From positions 44,582 through 108,581 of the forward strand of contig JBBEBQ010000014.1 in assembly GCA_040882285.1 (NCBI GenBank): DNA of 64,000 nt, given 5' to 3'. Source of the stretch: Gemmatimonadaceae bacterium. GTDB lineage: Bacteria > Gemmatimonadota > Gemmatimonadetes > Gemmatimonadales > Gemmatimonadaceae. The position numbers were made by a program, and so were the translations under genes. The notes below the pieces were generated by a model. It did not search any database. It was not told the DNA's origin and saw nothing but the letters and a program-made list of their open reading frames with translations. The number at the start of each line of letters is the position of its first letter. Within the stretch, counting starts at the first letter, position 1. Of this stretch, positions 8,124 through 17,066 are shown one piece after another.

Positions 8124-8797
8124 TAGCGGAAGATTCCCGCTTTGTGCCGCCAGAGCACGCGGACGATGCGCCATGCATCGACCGCGGCGCGGAAGTGGCT
8201 GGGTGCGCCGTACACGGTGGAAATGGGGATCTCCGCGAACCGGTAACCCTGCCGCGCCGCCCGGAACAGGAAATCCTGCTCGTAGTCGTACCGGTCGCCG
8301 ACGGCGTGCACGTTCTTCAGCACCTCGGTGCGGATCGCGCGGTAGCCCGACTGGCTGTCGCTGATTTCGACCTTGGATATCGCGCGCGTCGTGGCGGACG
8401 AAAGGATGTTCGCTATGCGGCGGTGCCACGGCACCGCCTTGCCGCTGATCTGCCGCGCGCCGATTACGATGTCCGCGTTCTCCAGCGCCTTCAGCATGGC
8501 GGGCGCGAACGCCGGATCGTGCTGGCCGTCCGCGTCGATGGTCAGCACGGCGTCGTAGCCGCCTTCGATGGCGAAGGCGAAGCCCGCGCGCAGCACCGTC
8601 CCCTTTCCGCGATTGACGTCGAACTCGATCATCTCGTCGCACACCGACCGCAGCACCGAGCGCGTCTCGTCCGTCGAGCCGTCGTCTATCCCGAGAATGG
8701 TCGCGTCCGGCAGGGCATTCTTGAGTCCGAGGACGACCTTGGCGGGCAGCTCGCCCGCGTTGTAGGCCGGAATGATGGCCAGAACTTTGTTGATCAT
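8123..8797 (-). CDS. Family 2 glycosyltransferase (DPM1-like)
   Basis: The product is 224 residues. The GT-A fold markers are IPAYNAGE at the start, GIDDGSTDET and VLTIDADGQHDP (the DxD-type metal/nucleotide site), with GYRAIRTEVL in the acceptor region. There is no long C-terminal membrane tail, so it is probably a peripheral cytoplasmic enzyme. It is similar in size to polyprenyl-phosphate mannosyl- or glucosyl-transferases, but donor and acceptor are not determined. It overlaps the MerR gene by four bases upstream and surE by one base downstream. Confidence 0.85.
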   Translation of the reverse strand: MINKVLAIIPAYNAGELPAKVVLGLKNALPDATILGIDDGSTDETRSVLRSVCDEMIEFDVNRGKGTVLRAGFAFAIEGGYDAVLTIDADGQHDPAFAPAMLKALENADIVIGARQISGKAVPWHRRIANILSSATTRAISKVEISDSQSGYRAIRTEVLKNVHAVGDRYDYEQDFLFRAARQGYRFAEIPISTVYGAPSHFRAAVDAWRIVRVLWRHKAGIFR

Positions 8798-9180
8798 TTA
8801 GTTGGCTGGGTTCCGTCGAGCAGTGCGAGAATCTCCTTGAGGTCCTGCTCCATCGAGCCCACCGTTTGCGAATCCAGCGCCGCGCGCGCGACGGCGCGCA
8901 GCTCGCCCGCCTTGCGGTGGTCCTCGATCTTCTGGCGCGCCCCGTCGATCGTGTACTTCTCCGAGTACAGCAGGTGCTTCACCAGCATGATCAGCTCGAC
9001 TTCCTTGCGCTGGTACACGCGGTTCCCCGAGCGGTTCTTGGCCGGGCTCAGGAACTTGAACTGGCTCTCCCAATACCGGAGCACGTGCGGCTTGAGGCCG
9101 GTGAGCCCGCACACGTCCCCGATCGAAAAGAACTCGCGAATCTGGCTGCCGCCGTTTCCCTTGCGCTGGGGCGCCATCAA
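8794..9180 (-). CDS. MerR-family transcriptional regulator
   Basis: The 128-residue product has an N-terminal winged helix of the MerR type: FFSIGDVCGLTGLKPHVLRYWE, then SGNRVYQRKEVELIMLVKHLL. A short coiled-coil dimerisation helix follows. No metal-binding Cys cluster is present, so it is not a metal sensor of the classical kind. It most resembles the HspR/YcgE-like group commonly found beside housekeeping genes. It overlaps gpsA at its 5' end and the glycosyltransferase at its 3' end. Either of two adjacent ATG codons could be the start. Confidence 0.85.
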   Translation of the reverse strand: MMAPQRKGNGGSQIREFFSIGDVCGLTGLKPHVLRYWESQFKFLSPAKNRSGNRVYQRKEVELIMLVKHLLYSEKYTIDGARQKIEDHRKAGELRAVARAALDSQTVGSMEQDLKEILALLDGTQPTK

Positions 9181-10175
9181 TCACCCTCCGACCGCAGCTC
9201 GCGCGACATGAGCGCGCGCATGGCATCCCGCGCCGGCTCGCCCTCGAACAGCACGCGGTACACGGCGTCCACAATCGGCATGTCCACTCCCTCCCGCGCG
9301 GCCAGGGCGCGCGCGCTGCGAGTCGTTACAACTCCCTCGGCCACCGTCTCTCTCCCCGCGAGCGCCGCGTCCAGCGACGCGCCCTTCCCCACCGCGACCC
9401 CGACCGCGCGGTTCCGGCTGAGGCCGCCGGTGCACGTCAGCACCAGATCGCCGAGGCCGGCCAACCCCGCGAACGTCGCCTGTCTTCCGCCGAGCGCGAC
9501 TCCGAGCCGCGTCATCTCGGCGAGCCCGCGCGTGATCAGCGCGGCGCGCGCGTTGTGTCCGAGCCCGAGGCCGTCGGCGATTCCCGTGGCAACGGCCATC
9601 ACGTTCTTGAGCGCCCCGCCGAGCTCCACCCCGATCACGTCGTCGTGCGTGTACGGCCGGAGATTCGAGCCGCTGAATATGCGCTGTGCCACCAGCGCCG
9701 TCGCCTCGTCCTCCGAGGCGGCGACGATCGCCGTCGGCTGTCCCGCCGCGACCTCGGCGGCGAAGGTCGGTCCTGAAAGCGCCACCAGCGGAGGCGAGCC
9801 GAGCTCTTCTTCCGCTACGTCGCTCATCAGCGCGAGCGTGTCCTCCTCGACGCCCTTGCTGGCCACTACGACCACCGTATCCCGCCCGATCGCCGGGCGC
9901 ACCGACCGCGCCACGGCTCGGAGCGCGTGCGACGGCGTCACGAAGATCGCGACCCGCGCGTCGCGCGCCGCTTCACACACGTCCCCGAACGCCCGGACCG
10001 ACTCGTGAATCGAGTGGCTCGCGAGAAACCGGTTGCGGTGGGATCTGTTGACGCTGTCGACGACGTCCTCTTCCCGCGCCCACAGCGCGACCTGGTTGCC
10101 GGAGCGCGCGAGCAGATCCGCCAGCGCCGTGCCCCACGCGCCGGCACCTATGACCACACATCGCTCGGGATGCAA
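9177..10175 (-). CDS. gpsA: Glycerol-3-phosphate dehydrogenase [NAD(P)+]
   Basis: The product is 332 residues. It reduces dihydroxyacetone phosphate to sn-glycerol 3-phosphate for phospholipid synthesis. The Rossmann motif is VIGAGAWGTALADLLARSG. VVASKGVEEDTL, LSGPTFAAEVA, ELGGALKNVMAVATGI (catalytic Lys) and GLGDLVLTCTGGLSRNR (substrate site) are all intact. A TTG start at 10175 is preferred because GGAG lies seven bases upstream and no ATG or GTG fits. It immediately follows plsY (TGA at 10178), the next enzyme of the same pathway. Confidence 0.95.
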   Translation of the reverse strand: MHPERCVVIGAGAWGTALADLLARSGNQVALWAREEDVVDSVNRSHRNRFLASHSIHESVRAFGDVCEAARDARVAIFVTPSHALRAVARSVRPAIGRDTVVVVASKGVEEDTLALMSDVAEEELGSPPLVALSGPTFAAEVAAGQPTAIVAASEDEATALVAQRIFSGSNLRPYTHDDVIGVELGGALKNVMAVATGIADGLGLGHNARAALITRGLAEMTRLGVALGGRQATFAGLAGLGDLVLTCTGGLSRNRAVGVAVGKGASLDAALAGRETVAEGVVTTRSARALAAREGVDMPIVDAVYRVLFEGEPARDAMRALMSRELRSEGD

Positions 10176-10177
10176 CG

Positions 10178-10822
10178 TCAGCTCCGGAAGCGCGCGGGAT
10201 GCGTCGCGCCGGCGCCGCGCTTGCCGCGGCGGAAGCGGTGCTCCTCGCCGCGCCGGAGCCGGGCGATGTTCTGCCGGTGCGTCCATACGACGAAGAGGGC
10301 CACGATCACGGCCACGACGAACAGCGCGGACCGCGCGGGAGTGCCGGTCGCGAGCAGCGCGAAGGGAAAGAGAACGGCCGTCACGATCGAAGCCAGGCTC
10401 ACGTACCCGGTCGGCAGGAACGCGAGGACCCATACCGCGAGCCCGACGGCCGTCGCGAGCGGCGCGAGCGCGAGAAAAACCCCGCCGGCCGTCGCCACGC
10501 CCTTGCCGCCTTTATGGAAAGCGAGATACACTGGCCGGACGTGGCCCGCGATGGCTGCTACTCCGATCGCGATCGCCCACAGATCGAGCCGCGCCGCGAC
10601 GACCAGCGGCACGAGCAGGAACACCGGGAGAAATCCCTTGAGCGTGTCGAGGAGATAGACCACCACGCCGGTGGTCGTGCCGAGCACGCGCACGGCGTTG
10701 GTCGCGCCGAGGTTGCCGGACCCGTGTTGGCGCAGATCCACTCCGCGCGCGCGTCCCGCGAGGTACGCGAAGGGGACGGAGCCCAGGAGGTACGCGAGCA
10801 CGACCGCCGCGACCGGGTGCAT
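10178..10822 (-). CDS. plsY: Glycerol-3-phosphate acyltransferase PlsY
   Basis: The 214-residue membrane protein has five or more hydrophobic helices. Family motifs seen are LLGSVPFAYLAGR, LRQHGSGNLGATNAVRVLG (active-site Ser and the phosphate-binding loop) and AFHKGGKGVATAGGV. It transfers an acyl group from acyl phosphate to glycerol 3-phosphate, the first step of phosphatidate synthesis. It lies directly upstream of gpsA, which makes its substrate. It ends in a basic tail (RRGEEHRFRRGKRGAG). Confidence 0.95.
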   Translation of the reverse strand: MHPVAAVVLAYLLGSVPFAYLAGRARGVDLRQHGSGNLGATNAVRVLGTTTGVVVYLLDTLKGFLPVFLLVPLVVAARLDLWAIAIGVAAIAGHVRPVYLAFHKGGKGVATAGGVFLALAPLATAVGLAVWVLAFLPTGYVSLASIVTAVLFPFALLATGTPARSALFVVAVIVALFVVWTHRQNIARLRRGEEHRFRRGKRGAGATHPARFRS

Positions 10823-10823
10823 C

Positions 10824-12131
10824 TCAGCCCGACTTGCGCCGCATCACCACTCTCAGCGGATTGCCGGTGAACCCCCACGCCTCGCGAAAACCGTTGTGCA
10901 GGTACCTGATGTAATGCTCCTGCACTTTTTCCGGGTTGTTTCCGAACACGGCGATCATCGGCGGCGCCGTCTCCACCTGCGTCGCGTAATTGAGCTTGAT
11001 CTCGTGCCCCGCCGCCTGCGGCGGCTGCCTCCGCGCGACCAGCTCCCCCAGCGTGTTGTTCACCTGCGACGTGGAGATCCGCTTCTGCCGCTCGGCGTCC
11101 ACCTGCAGGATCAGATCGAACAGCTTCTGCACGCGCTGGCCCGTCAGCGCCGACGTGAAGAGGAACGGCACGAACTTGAGGAACGGCGCTTTCTCGCCGG
11201 CTTCCTTCTGGAACTTCGCCGCGCTCTTGTCGTCCTTCACGGCGAGATCCCACTTGTTGACCACGACGATCAGCCCGCGCCCGGCCTCCCACGCGAGGTT
11301 CGCGATCTTGAGATCCTGGTTGTGCAAGCCCTCGACGGCGTCGATGAGCAGCACGCAGACCGTGGCGCTCTCGATCGCGCGCCGCGTCCGCAGCGTCGAG
11401 TAGAACTCGATCCCTTCGCTGACCTTCGCTTGCCGGCGGAGACCCGCCGTGTCCACGAACACCATGGGACGGCCGTGGTACGTGACGGGGGTGTCGATGG
11501 CGTCGCGCGTGGTGCCGGCGTCGTCGGCCACCACCAGCCGCTCCTCGCCGAGCAGCTTGTTGACGAGTGAAGACTTGCCGACGTTCGGCCGGCCCACCAC
11601 GGCAACGCGCAGCTCGTCGGGCGGCTCTTCCGTGACTTCGGGGATCTTCTCGACGATGGCGTCGAGCAGCTCGCCCGAGTTCTTGCCGTTGGCCGCCGAT
11701 ACCGGCAGCGGGTCGCCCGCGCCCAGCTCGTAGAACTCGTAGAAGTCCGTGCTGGCGGGATTGTCCACCTTGTTGGCGACGAGCAGCCACGGCTTCTGCG
11801 AGTCGCGCAGCAGGTCCACGACCTTCCGGTCGCTCGGGTGCAGCCCCGCCTTCGCGTCCACGACGAGGAGCATCAGGTCGGCCTCGCTGATGGCCTCGCC
11901 CACCTGCCGCCGGATCTCGACGTCCATCGGCATGCGCGGATCGTCCGCCAGCCCGCCCGTGTCCACGAGCCAGAACTGGCGCCCGCTCCAGTCGGCCCTG
12001 CCGAAATGCCGGTCGCGCGTCGTGCCGGCCTCGTCGCTCACAATCGCGGAGTTGTCACCGATGATGCGGTTGAACAACGCCGACTTGCCGACGTTCGGCC
12101 GGCCTACGATCGCTACGACGGGAATGTTCAC
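10824..12131 (-). CDS. der: Ribosome-assembly GTPase Der (EngA)
   Basis: The 435-residue product has the diagnostic two tandem GTPase domains. Domain 1 has GRPNVGKSALFN, DTGG and NKVD; domain 2 has GRPNVGKSSLVN, DTAG and NKWD. A C-terminal KH-like domain follows (HYIRYLHNGFREAWGFTGNPLRVV). It is needed for 50S subunit maturation. The stop is one base from plsY, and the ATG overlaps the end of the radical SAM gene by four bases, so these genes form one operon. Confidence 0.97.
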   Translation of the reverse strand: MNIPVVAIVGRPNVGKSALFNRIIGDNSAIVSDEAGTTRDRHFGRADWSGRQFWLVDTGGLADDPRMPMDVEIRRQVGEAISEADLMLLVVDAKAGLHPSDRKVVDLLRDSQKPWLLVANKVDNPASTDFYEFYELGAGDPLPVSAANGKNSGELLDAIVEKIPEVTEEPPDELRVAVVGRPNVGKSSLVNKLLGEERLVVADDAGTTRDAIDTPVTYHGRPMVFVDTAGLRRQAKVSEGIEFYSTLRTRRAIESATVCVLLIDAVEGLHNQDLKIANLAWEAGRGLIVVVNKWDLAVKDDKSAAKFQKEAGEKAPFLKFVPFLFTSALTGQRVQKLFDLILQVDAERQKRISTSQVNNTLGELVARRQPPQAAGHEIKLNYATQVETAPPMIAVFGNNPEKVQEHYIRYLHNGFREAWGFTGNPLRVVMRRKSG

Positions 12132-13429
12132 GCTGCCAGCGCCGCTTCGAGCGGCGCGCGCTCGAGCACGTCCACGAAATCATACGACGGCAGCACGGGC
12201 ATCGGCATGGCGGCGCGCAGCGCATCCAGTGAGTCGTCGTCGAGGAACAGGCCGTCGTCGTTGATCGTCTCCGCCGGAATCAGCGCGAGGTCGAGATCCG
12301 CGCGCGACGAGAGTGCGGCGCGCAGGTCCGCGCCCACGAGCAGCCCCGCCGTGCCGATCGCGGGTCCGAACAGCGTGTTGACCAACGGTATCAGCTCGAA
12401 CGACGCGCCCGTGACGCGGCGCAGCTCGGCGAGCAGCTCCGGCATCAACGGCTCCATGGACTTGCCGGTCACCACGCCGATGCGCATCCCGTCGAGCCGG
12501 TCGAGCCGGTCGAGCCGGCCGAGTCCTTCGCGCACCTGCTTCCGCAGCGCGGTCACCGCGCCCACGCCGTTCTCGATCTGCGCGAACTCGCCGTAGAACT
12601 CCTCTCCCGGCAGCTCGCGTCCGGCGAGCAGATACAGCTCGTCGGAGCCGGCGATCCAGGTCTCGCCGCGCTCGCGCTGGGCGCGCTCGCCCCACGTCTC
12701 CACCTGCTCGAGGATGCGCGTCGCGTTCCTCGCGTCCATCGTCTCGCCGGTGTACAGGTGGGAGAACTGCGTCAAACCCACCGGCACCACCGCGCACGAG
12801 AGCACCGCGTCGCCGAGATTCCAGAGGTCGCTAATCGATTCCTCCAGCACCGCGCCGTCGTTTAATCCCGGGACGATCACCATCTGGGAGTGAAAGCGGA
12901 TTCCGCCCGCGGCGAGCGCAGTGAGCTGCTCGACGACGTTCGGCACCCGCGGGTTGTTCAGCAGGACTTTGCGCGCCTCCCAGTTGGTCGCGTGCACGGA
13001 GACGTACAGCGGCGAGAGCCTGTACTCGAGAATCCGGTCGATGTCGCGCTGCTTGAGGTTCGAGAGGGTGGCAAAATTGCCGTACGCGAACGACAGCCGA
13101 TAGTCGTCGTCGCGGACGTACAGCGAGCGTCGGAGCCCGGTGGGCAGCCCTTCGATGAAACAGAACTCGCAGCGGTTGGCGCAGCGGCGGATGTTCGGCG
13201 GCTCGAGCACCACGCCCAGCGACTCCGCGTCGGGCCGCTCGATCTCGAGAAGGAGCTCGTCTCCACCCGGCAGCGCGGCCTCGATCAGCAGCTCGTCCTC
13301 GGCGGTGAGGAACTCCCAATCGAGGAAGTCGGCGAGCTTGCGTCCGTTGACGGTCTTGAGCGCCGTGCCCGGAACGATTCCAACCTGCTCGGCGATGCTG
13401 TCCGGAACGACGCGGGCGACTTTTATCAT
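12128..13429 (-). CDS. DUF512 radical SAM protein with N-terminal PDZ-like domain
   Basis: The product is 433 residues. The first 60 resemble a PDZ domain (VVPDSIAEQVGIVPGTALKTVNG). The radical SAM cluster motif is CANRCEFCF. DUF512 follows with FAYGNFATLSNL, SPLYVSVHATN and VVPVGLTQ. A C-terminal Rossmann-like part begins IGVVTGKSMEPL. The reaction is unknown; this family is commonly next to der, as here. Three tandem 9-bp repeats encode RLDRLDRLD near the middle. The gap upstream (13430-13572) should hold divergent promoters. Confidence 0.85.
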   Translation of the reverse strand: MIKVARVVPDSIAEQVGIVPGTALKTVNGRKLADFLDWEFLTAEDELLIEAALPGGDELLLEIERPDAESLGVVLEPPNIRRCANRCEFCFIEGLPTGLRRSLYVRDDDYRLSFAYGNFATLSNLKQRDIDRILEYRLSPLYVSVHATNWEARKVLLNNPRVPNVVEQLTALAAGGIRFHSQMVIVPGLNDGAVLEESISDLWNLGDAVLSCAVVPVGLTQFSHLYTGETMDARNATRILEQVETWGERAQRERGETWIAGSDELYLLAGRELPGEEFYGEFAQIENGVGAVTALRKQVREGLGRLDRLDRLDGMRIGVVTGKSMEPLMPELLAELRRVTGASFELIPLVNTLFGPAIGTAGLLVGADLRAALSSRADLDLALIPAETINDDGLFLDDDSLDALRAAMPMPVLPSYDFVDVLERAPLEAALAA

Positions 13430-13572
13430 AGCTCAAGTAATTTATCCGTTCGTGGCCAGAAAACAAGCACACTCAACGGGTTACGACATACCACGAAAGT
13501 CGAGCAGTAAATAAAACCCGGGAATGGAGCGGGGCCGATGCCACTTGTGCTTGATTGCGTACAGAGGAACAG

Positions 13573-15996
13573 ATGCGCCCCTCTTCCCACGTAGCGATGA
13601 ACCGGAATCCCCCGCTGGTCAAGGAAATCGAGACGTACGCCCAGGACATCGTCGAGACGGTGCGGGAGCCGCTGCTCATGCTCGACAATGCCCTCCGCGT
13701 CCGCAGCGCGAACCGTGCCTTCTACCAGACGTTCCGCGTCTCCCGCGAGGAGACCGAGGACCGGCTCATCTACGAGCTGGGGAACGGGCAGTGGGACATT
13801 CCGGCCCTGCGCACCCTGCTCGAGGACGTGATCCCGACCAGCTCGGTGTTCAACGACTTCGAGCTGGAGCACACCTTCCCGATCATCGGGCGGCGGATCA
13901 TGCTGCTCAACGGCCGGAAGCTGCGGGCGGGCAGCCACGCCGAGCTGCTGGTGCTCGCGATGGAGGACGTGACCGAGCGCCGGCGCGTGGAAGCGGATCT
14001 AAAGGCGATCGAGACGTACGCGCAGAACATCGTCGACACCGTGCGCGAGCCCCTGCTCATTCTCGACACCACGCTGCGCGTGCGGTCCGGCAACCGCGCG
14101 TTCTACCAGACATTTCAAGTCTCGCTGGAGGAGACTGAGAACCGCCTGATCTACGAGCTGGGCAACGGTCAGTGGGACATCCCCGCCCTGCGGACGCTGC
14201 TGGAAGACATCGTGCCGATGAGCTCCGTGTTCAACGACTTCGAGCTCGCCCACGACTTCCCGGTGATCGGCTGGCGGGTGATGCTGCTCAACGCGCGAAA
14301 GCTGCAGGCCGGCCATCACGGCGAGCTGCTGGTGCTGGCGATGGAAGACGTCACCGAGCGCCGGCGCGCGGAAGAGGAAGTCGCCAAGGCGAAGGAAGCG
14401 TCGGAGACGGCCAACAAGACCAAGAGCCTCTTCCTCGCCAACATGAGCCACGAGCTGCGCACTCCGCTCAACGCCATTCTTGGCTACTCGGAGATGCTCC
14501 AGGAAGAAGCGATCGAGCGGGAGCTCCTGGAGTTCGGCGGCGATCTCGAGAAGATCAACAGCGCGGGCAAGCACCTGCTCACCCTCATCAACGACATTCT
14601 GGATCTTTCCAAGATCGAAGCCGGCAAGATGGAGCTGTTCCTGGAGAGCTTCGAGATCGCCGGAATGGTGAATGAAGTGGCCTGCACGTTTCAGCCGATG
14701 GTCGAGACGAACGCCAACACGCTGCACGTCGAGCTGGCGCCCGACCTCGGCGCGATGCACGCCGACCAGATCAAGGTTCGCCAGGCGCTGTTCAATCTCC
14801 TGTCCAACGCCGTCAAGTTCACGCAGAACGGCAGCATCACGCTCGAGGCCGGCCGGGAGCCGATGGATGGTGAAGACTGGGTCGTATTCCGCATCACGGA
14901 CACCGGCATCGGCCTGAGCGCCGACCAGATCGTCAAGCTCTTCCAGGACTTCACCCAGGCGGACGCGTCCACCACGCGGAAGTTCGGCGGTACCGGGCTG
15001 GGTCTCGCGCTCACCCGGAGATTCTGTCAGATGATGGGCGGCGACGTCACGGTGCACAGCACGCCGGGCGAGGGGTGCGTGTTCACCATCAAGCTTCCGG
15101 CGCACGTGTCGGACCCGCTTCCCGAGCTCGCGAGCGTGAAAGGCGACGTAGTCGCCGGCGCCGCAGGCAGCCGAGTGGACGAAAGCGGGGTTACGCTCAC
15201 ACCCGGCGCGACGTGCATTCTCGTGATCGACGACGACCCGACTCAGCGGGAGCTGATGAATCGGTTCCTGACCGGCGAAGGCTTCAATGTGCGCGCCGCT
15301 GGTAGCGGAGAGGAAGGGCTTCGGCTCGCGCGCCAGTTCAAGCCGGTCGCGATCACGCTCGACGTGATGATGCCCGGCATGGACGGCTGGAGCGTCTTGT
15401 CCTCGCTCAAGTCCGACCTCGCACTGCGGGACATCCCCGTGATCATGGTGACCATGGTGGACGATCCCGACCGTGGCTTCACCCTCGGCGCGGCCGACTA
15501 CGCCACCAAGCCGATCGATCGCAGCCGCCTGGCGCAGATCCTCCGGAAGTACACGTGCGACAGCCCGCCCTGCCCCGTGCTCCTGGTGGAGGACGATCCG
15601 TCCACGCGCGCGCTCACGCGGAAGATGCTGGAGAAGGAAGGCTGGAAGGTCAGCGAGGCCGAGAACGGCCGCGACGCGCTGGAGAGCATGGAGCGGGAGC
15701 GCCCGCGCCTCATCCTGCTGGACCTGATGATGCCGGAGATGGACGGCTTCGAGTTCGCCGAGCGCGTTCGCCGGCATCCGGAGTGGCGCTTAATTCCGAT
15801 CGTGGTCCTGACCGCGATGGATCTCACGACCGACGACCGGCAGCGGCTGAACAGCTACGTGGAGTCGATCATCCGGAAGGGCGGCGACTCGCGCGAATCC
15901 CTGCTCAATCAGGTGCGCGATTTGCTGGACGATCACAGGTCGCCCCTCGCCGCGACCCAGGCGATGTATGATGACGCCGTGGGGGTGCCGGCGTGA
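13573..15996 (+). CDS. Hybrid sensor histidine kinase with duplicated PAS and two receiver domains
   Basis: The product is 807 residues. Two near-identical PAS units occupy residues 19-145 and 146-272 (about 80 percent identical, each starting IETYAQ). They are of the type associated with CheB/CheR fusions (NRAFYQTF, LGNGQWDIPALR). HisKA follows with His293 in MSHELRTPLNA, then a HATPase (NLLSNAVKF, DTGIGL, GGTGLGLAL). Two receiver domains have phospho-acceptors Asp597 (TLDVMMPG) and Asp717 (LLDLMMP). No membrane segment is present, so it is a cytosolic phosphorelay kinase. ATG 13573 is preferred over a TTG at 13555; GAGG lies five bases before it. Its stop overlaps the next receiver gene. 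Confidence 0.9.
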   Translation: MRPSSHVAMNRNPPLVKEIETYAQDIVETVREPLLMLDNALRVRSANRAFYQTFRVSREETEDRLIYELGNGQWDIPALRTLLEDVIPTSSVFNDFELEHTFPIIGRRIMLLNGRKLRAGSHAELLVLAMEDVTERRRVEADLKAIETYAQNIVDTVREPLLILDTTLRVRSGNRAFYQTFQVSLEETENRLIYELGNGQWDIPALRTLLEDIVPMSSVFNDFELAHDFPVIGWRVMLLNARKLQAGHHGELLVLAMEDVTERRRAEEEVAKAKEASETANKTKSLFLANMSHELRTPLNAILGYSEMLQEEAIERELLEFGGDLEKINSAGKHLLTLINDILDLSKIEAGKMELFLESFEIAGMVNEVACTFQPMVETNANTLHVELAPDLGAMHADQIKVRQALFNLLSNAVKFTQNGSITLEAGREPMDGEDWVVFRITDTGIGLSADQIVKLFQDFTQADASTTRKFGGTGLGLALTRRFCQMMGGDVTVHSTPGEGCVFTIKLPAHVSDPLPELASVKGDVVAGAAGSRVDESGVTLTPGATCILVIDDDPTQRELMNRFLTGEGFNVRAAGSGEEGLRLARQFKPVAITLDVMMPGMDGWSVLSSLKSDLALRDIPVIMVTMVDDPDRGFTLGAADYATKPIDRSRLAQILRKYTCDSPPCPVLLVEDDPSTRALTRKMLEKEGWKVSEAENGRDALESMERERPRLILLDLMMPEMDGFEFAERVRRHPEWRLIPIVVLTAMDLTTDDRQRLNSYVESIIRKGGDSRESLLNQVRDLLDDHRSPLAATQAMYDDAVGVPA

Positions 15997-16418
15997 GCGG
16001 CGACGGGGGTACGCGCTTGGCGAAGATCCTGCTCGTGGAAGACAATGAGATGAACCGCGACATGCTCTCGCGCAGGCTGGAGCGAAAGGGCTACCAGGTA
16101 GTGCTCGCGTGCGACGGCCAGGCGGGCGTGGACATGGCCGCGTCGGAGACGCCCGACCTCATCCTGATGGACATGAGCCTTCCCGTGCTCGACGGCTGGG
16201 AGGCGACACGCCGGATCAAGACCGCGCCGGCCACCTGTCACGTTCCGGTGATCGCGCTGACGGCGCACGCCATGTCCGGCGACCGCGACAAGGCGATCGA
16301 GGCCGGCTGCGAAGATTACGACACGAAGCCAATCGACCTCCCGCGCTTGCTCGGCAAGATCGAATCGCTGCTCGGTCTGGCGGCGACGCAGAAAGGTGGC
16401 GCCGCAACACGGACGTAA
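15993..16418 (+). CDS. Single-domain response regulator (receiver only)
   Basis: The 141-residue product is one CheY-like receiver: acidic pocket VEDNE, phospho-acceptor Asp60 in LILMDMSLPVLDG, conserved Thr in IALTAHAMSGD, and Lys in DTKPIDLPRLL. There is no output domain. The GTG start overlaps the stop of the hybrid kinase (GTGA). It is therefore translationally coupled and likely a phosphorelay intermediate or protein-interaction output for that kinase. Confidence 0.92.
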   Translation: MSGDGGTRLAKILLVEDNEMNRDMLSRRLERKGYQVVLACDGQAGVDMAASETPDLILMDMSLPVLDGWEATRRIKTAPATCHVPVIALTAHAMSGDRDKAIEAGCEDYDTKPIDLPRLLGKIESLLGLAATQKGGAATRT

Positions 16419-16672
16419 TGAGCGAAGACGACTGCCCGCCGGAGGATCTGCGCTATCTGGTACCCGCGGCGCTGCTGCACGATCTCCGCACGCCGCTCAG
16501 CCAGATGCTCGGCTACTCCGAGATACTGCTGGAAGAATCGGAGGCGGCGGGCAACGAGCACTTCGTGCAGGACCTGAAGAAGATTCGCGCTGCGGGCTGG
16601 AAGCTGCTCGCGCTGATGGACGCGAACTTTCAGCCGTTGAGGGTGGTCGTGGTGGAAAGCAAGGACGCATAG
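16418..16672 (+). CDS. Stand-alone HisKA (phospho-acceptor) domain protein
   Basis: The 84-residue protein begins at an ATG overlapping the TAA of the receiver gene. It contains a HisKA helix with His21 in LLHDLRTPLSQMLGYSEIL and the second dimerisation helix DLKKIRAAGWKLLALMD. It closely resembles the HisKA of the hybrid kinase two genes upstream. No ATPase domain exists in it or downstream. It could be a phosphotransfer (Hpt-like) module or a competitor that dimerises with the kinase. Alternatively it is a remnant of a kinase, although its codon use and tight coupling argue for retention. Confidence 0.75.
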   Translation: MSEDDCPPEDLRYLVPAALLHDLRTPLSQMLGYSEILLEESEAAGNEHFVQDLKKIRAAGWKLLALMDANFQPLRVVVVESKDA

Positions 16673-16714
16673 CGGCCCGCTGGTCCCAGGTCGCCGCGCC
16701 TGAATCGTCCGGTG

Positions 16715-17008
16715 CTATTTGGGGTGCCGAGCAATCGTGATGATGCGGATTGTCGCGCGTCCCGGGCCGTAGTACCAGAACACGCGCCGTGCGGCTGGGG
16801 TGTCCTGCTCGACATAGGCTTCAGAAACATCCTCTCCGTTCGGCCCCGACAGCGATTTGAACTTGTGCGTTCGAAGCCCGGGGTGACGGGGGTTCGATTC
16901 GATCAGGCCGAGGGTCTTCAGGACGTTTCTGTGCTTCGGCTTGTCTTTCTTCTCGAGCGCCTGCAGAACGTCACGCGCCTCGGGAGTGAAGCTCAGCTTG
17001 AAGGCCAC
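16715..17008 (-). CDS. RelE/ParE-like toxin, no antitoxin seen
   Basis: The 97-residue product has the RelE/ParE pattern: FTPEARDVLQALEKKDKPKHRNVLKTL (two N-terminal helices), then a C-terminal sheet with ARRVFWYYGPGRATIRIITIARH. Members cleave ribosome-bound mRNA or poison gyrase. Only 58 bp separate it from uvrC upstream, and no antitoxin-sized frame lies on either side. It may be a domesticated or orphan member. Toxicity cannot be judged from sequence. Confidence 0.6.
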   Translation of the reverse strand: MAFKLSFTPEARDVLQALEKKDKPKHRNVLKTLGLIESNPRHPGLRTHKFKSLSGPNGEDVSEAYVEQDTPAARRVFWYYGPGRATIRIITIARHPK

Positions 17009-17066
17009 CCGTCAGGATTTGTCGCCGCCGGCAAATCCCATTTGTGGGTATGTGGGCAATACCCAC

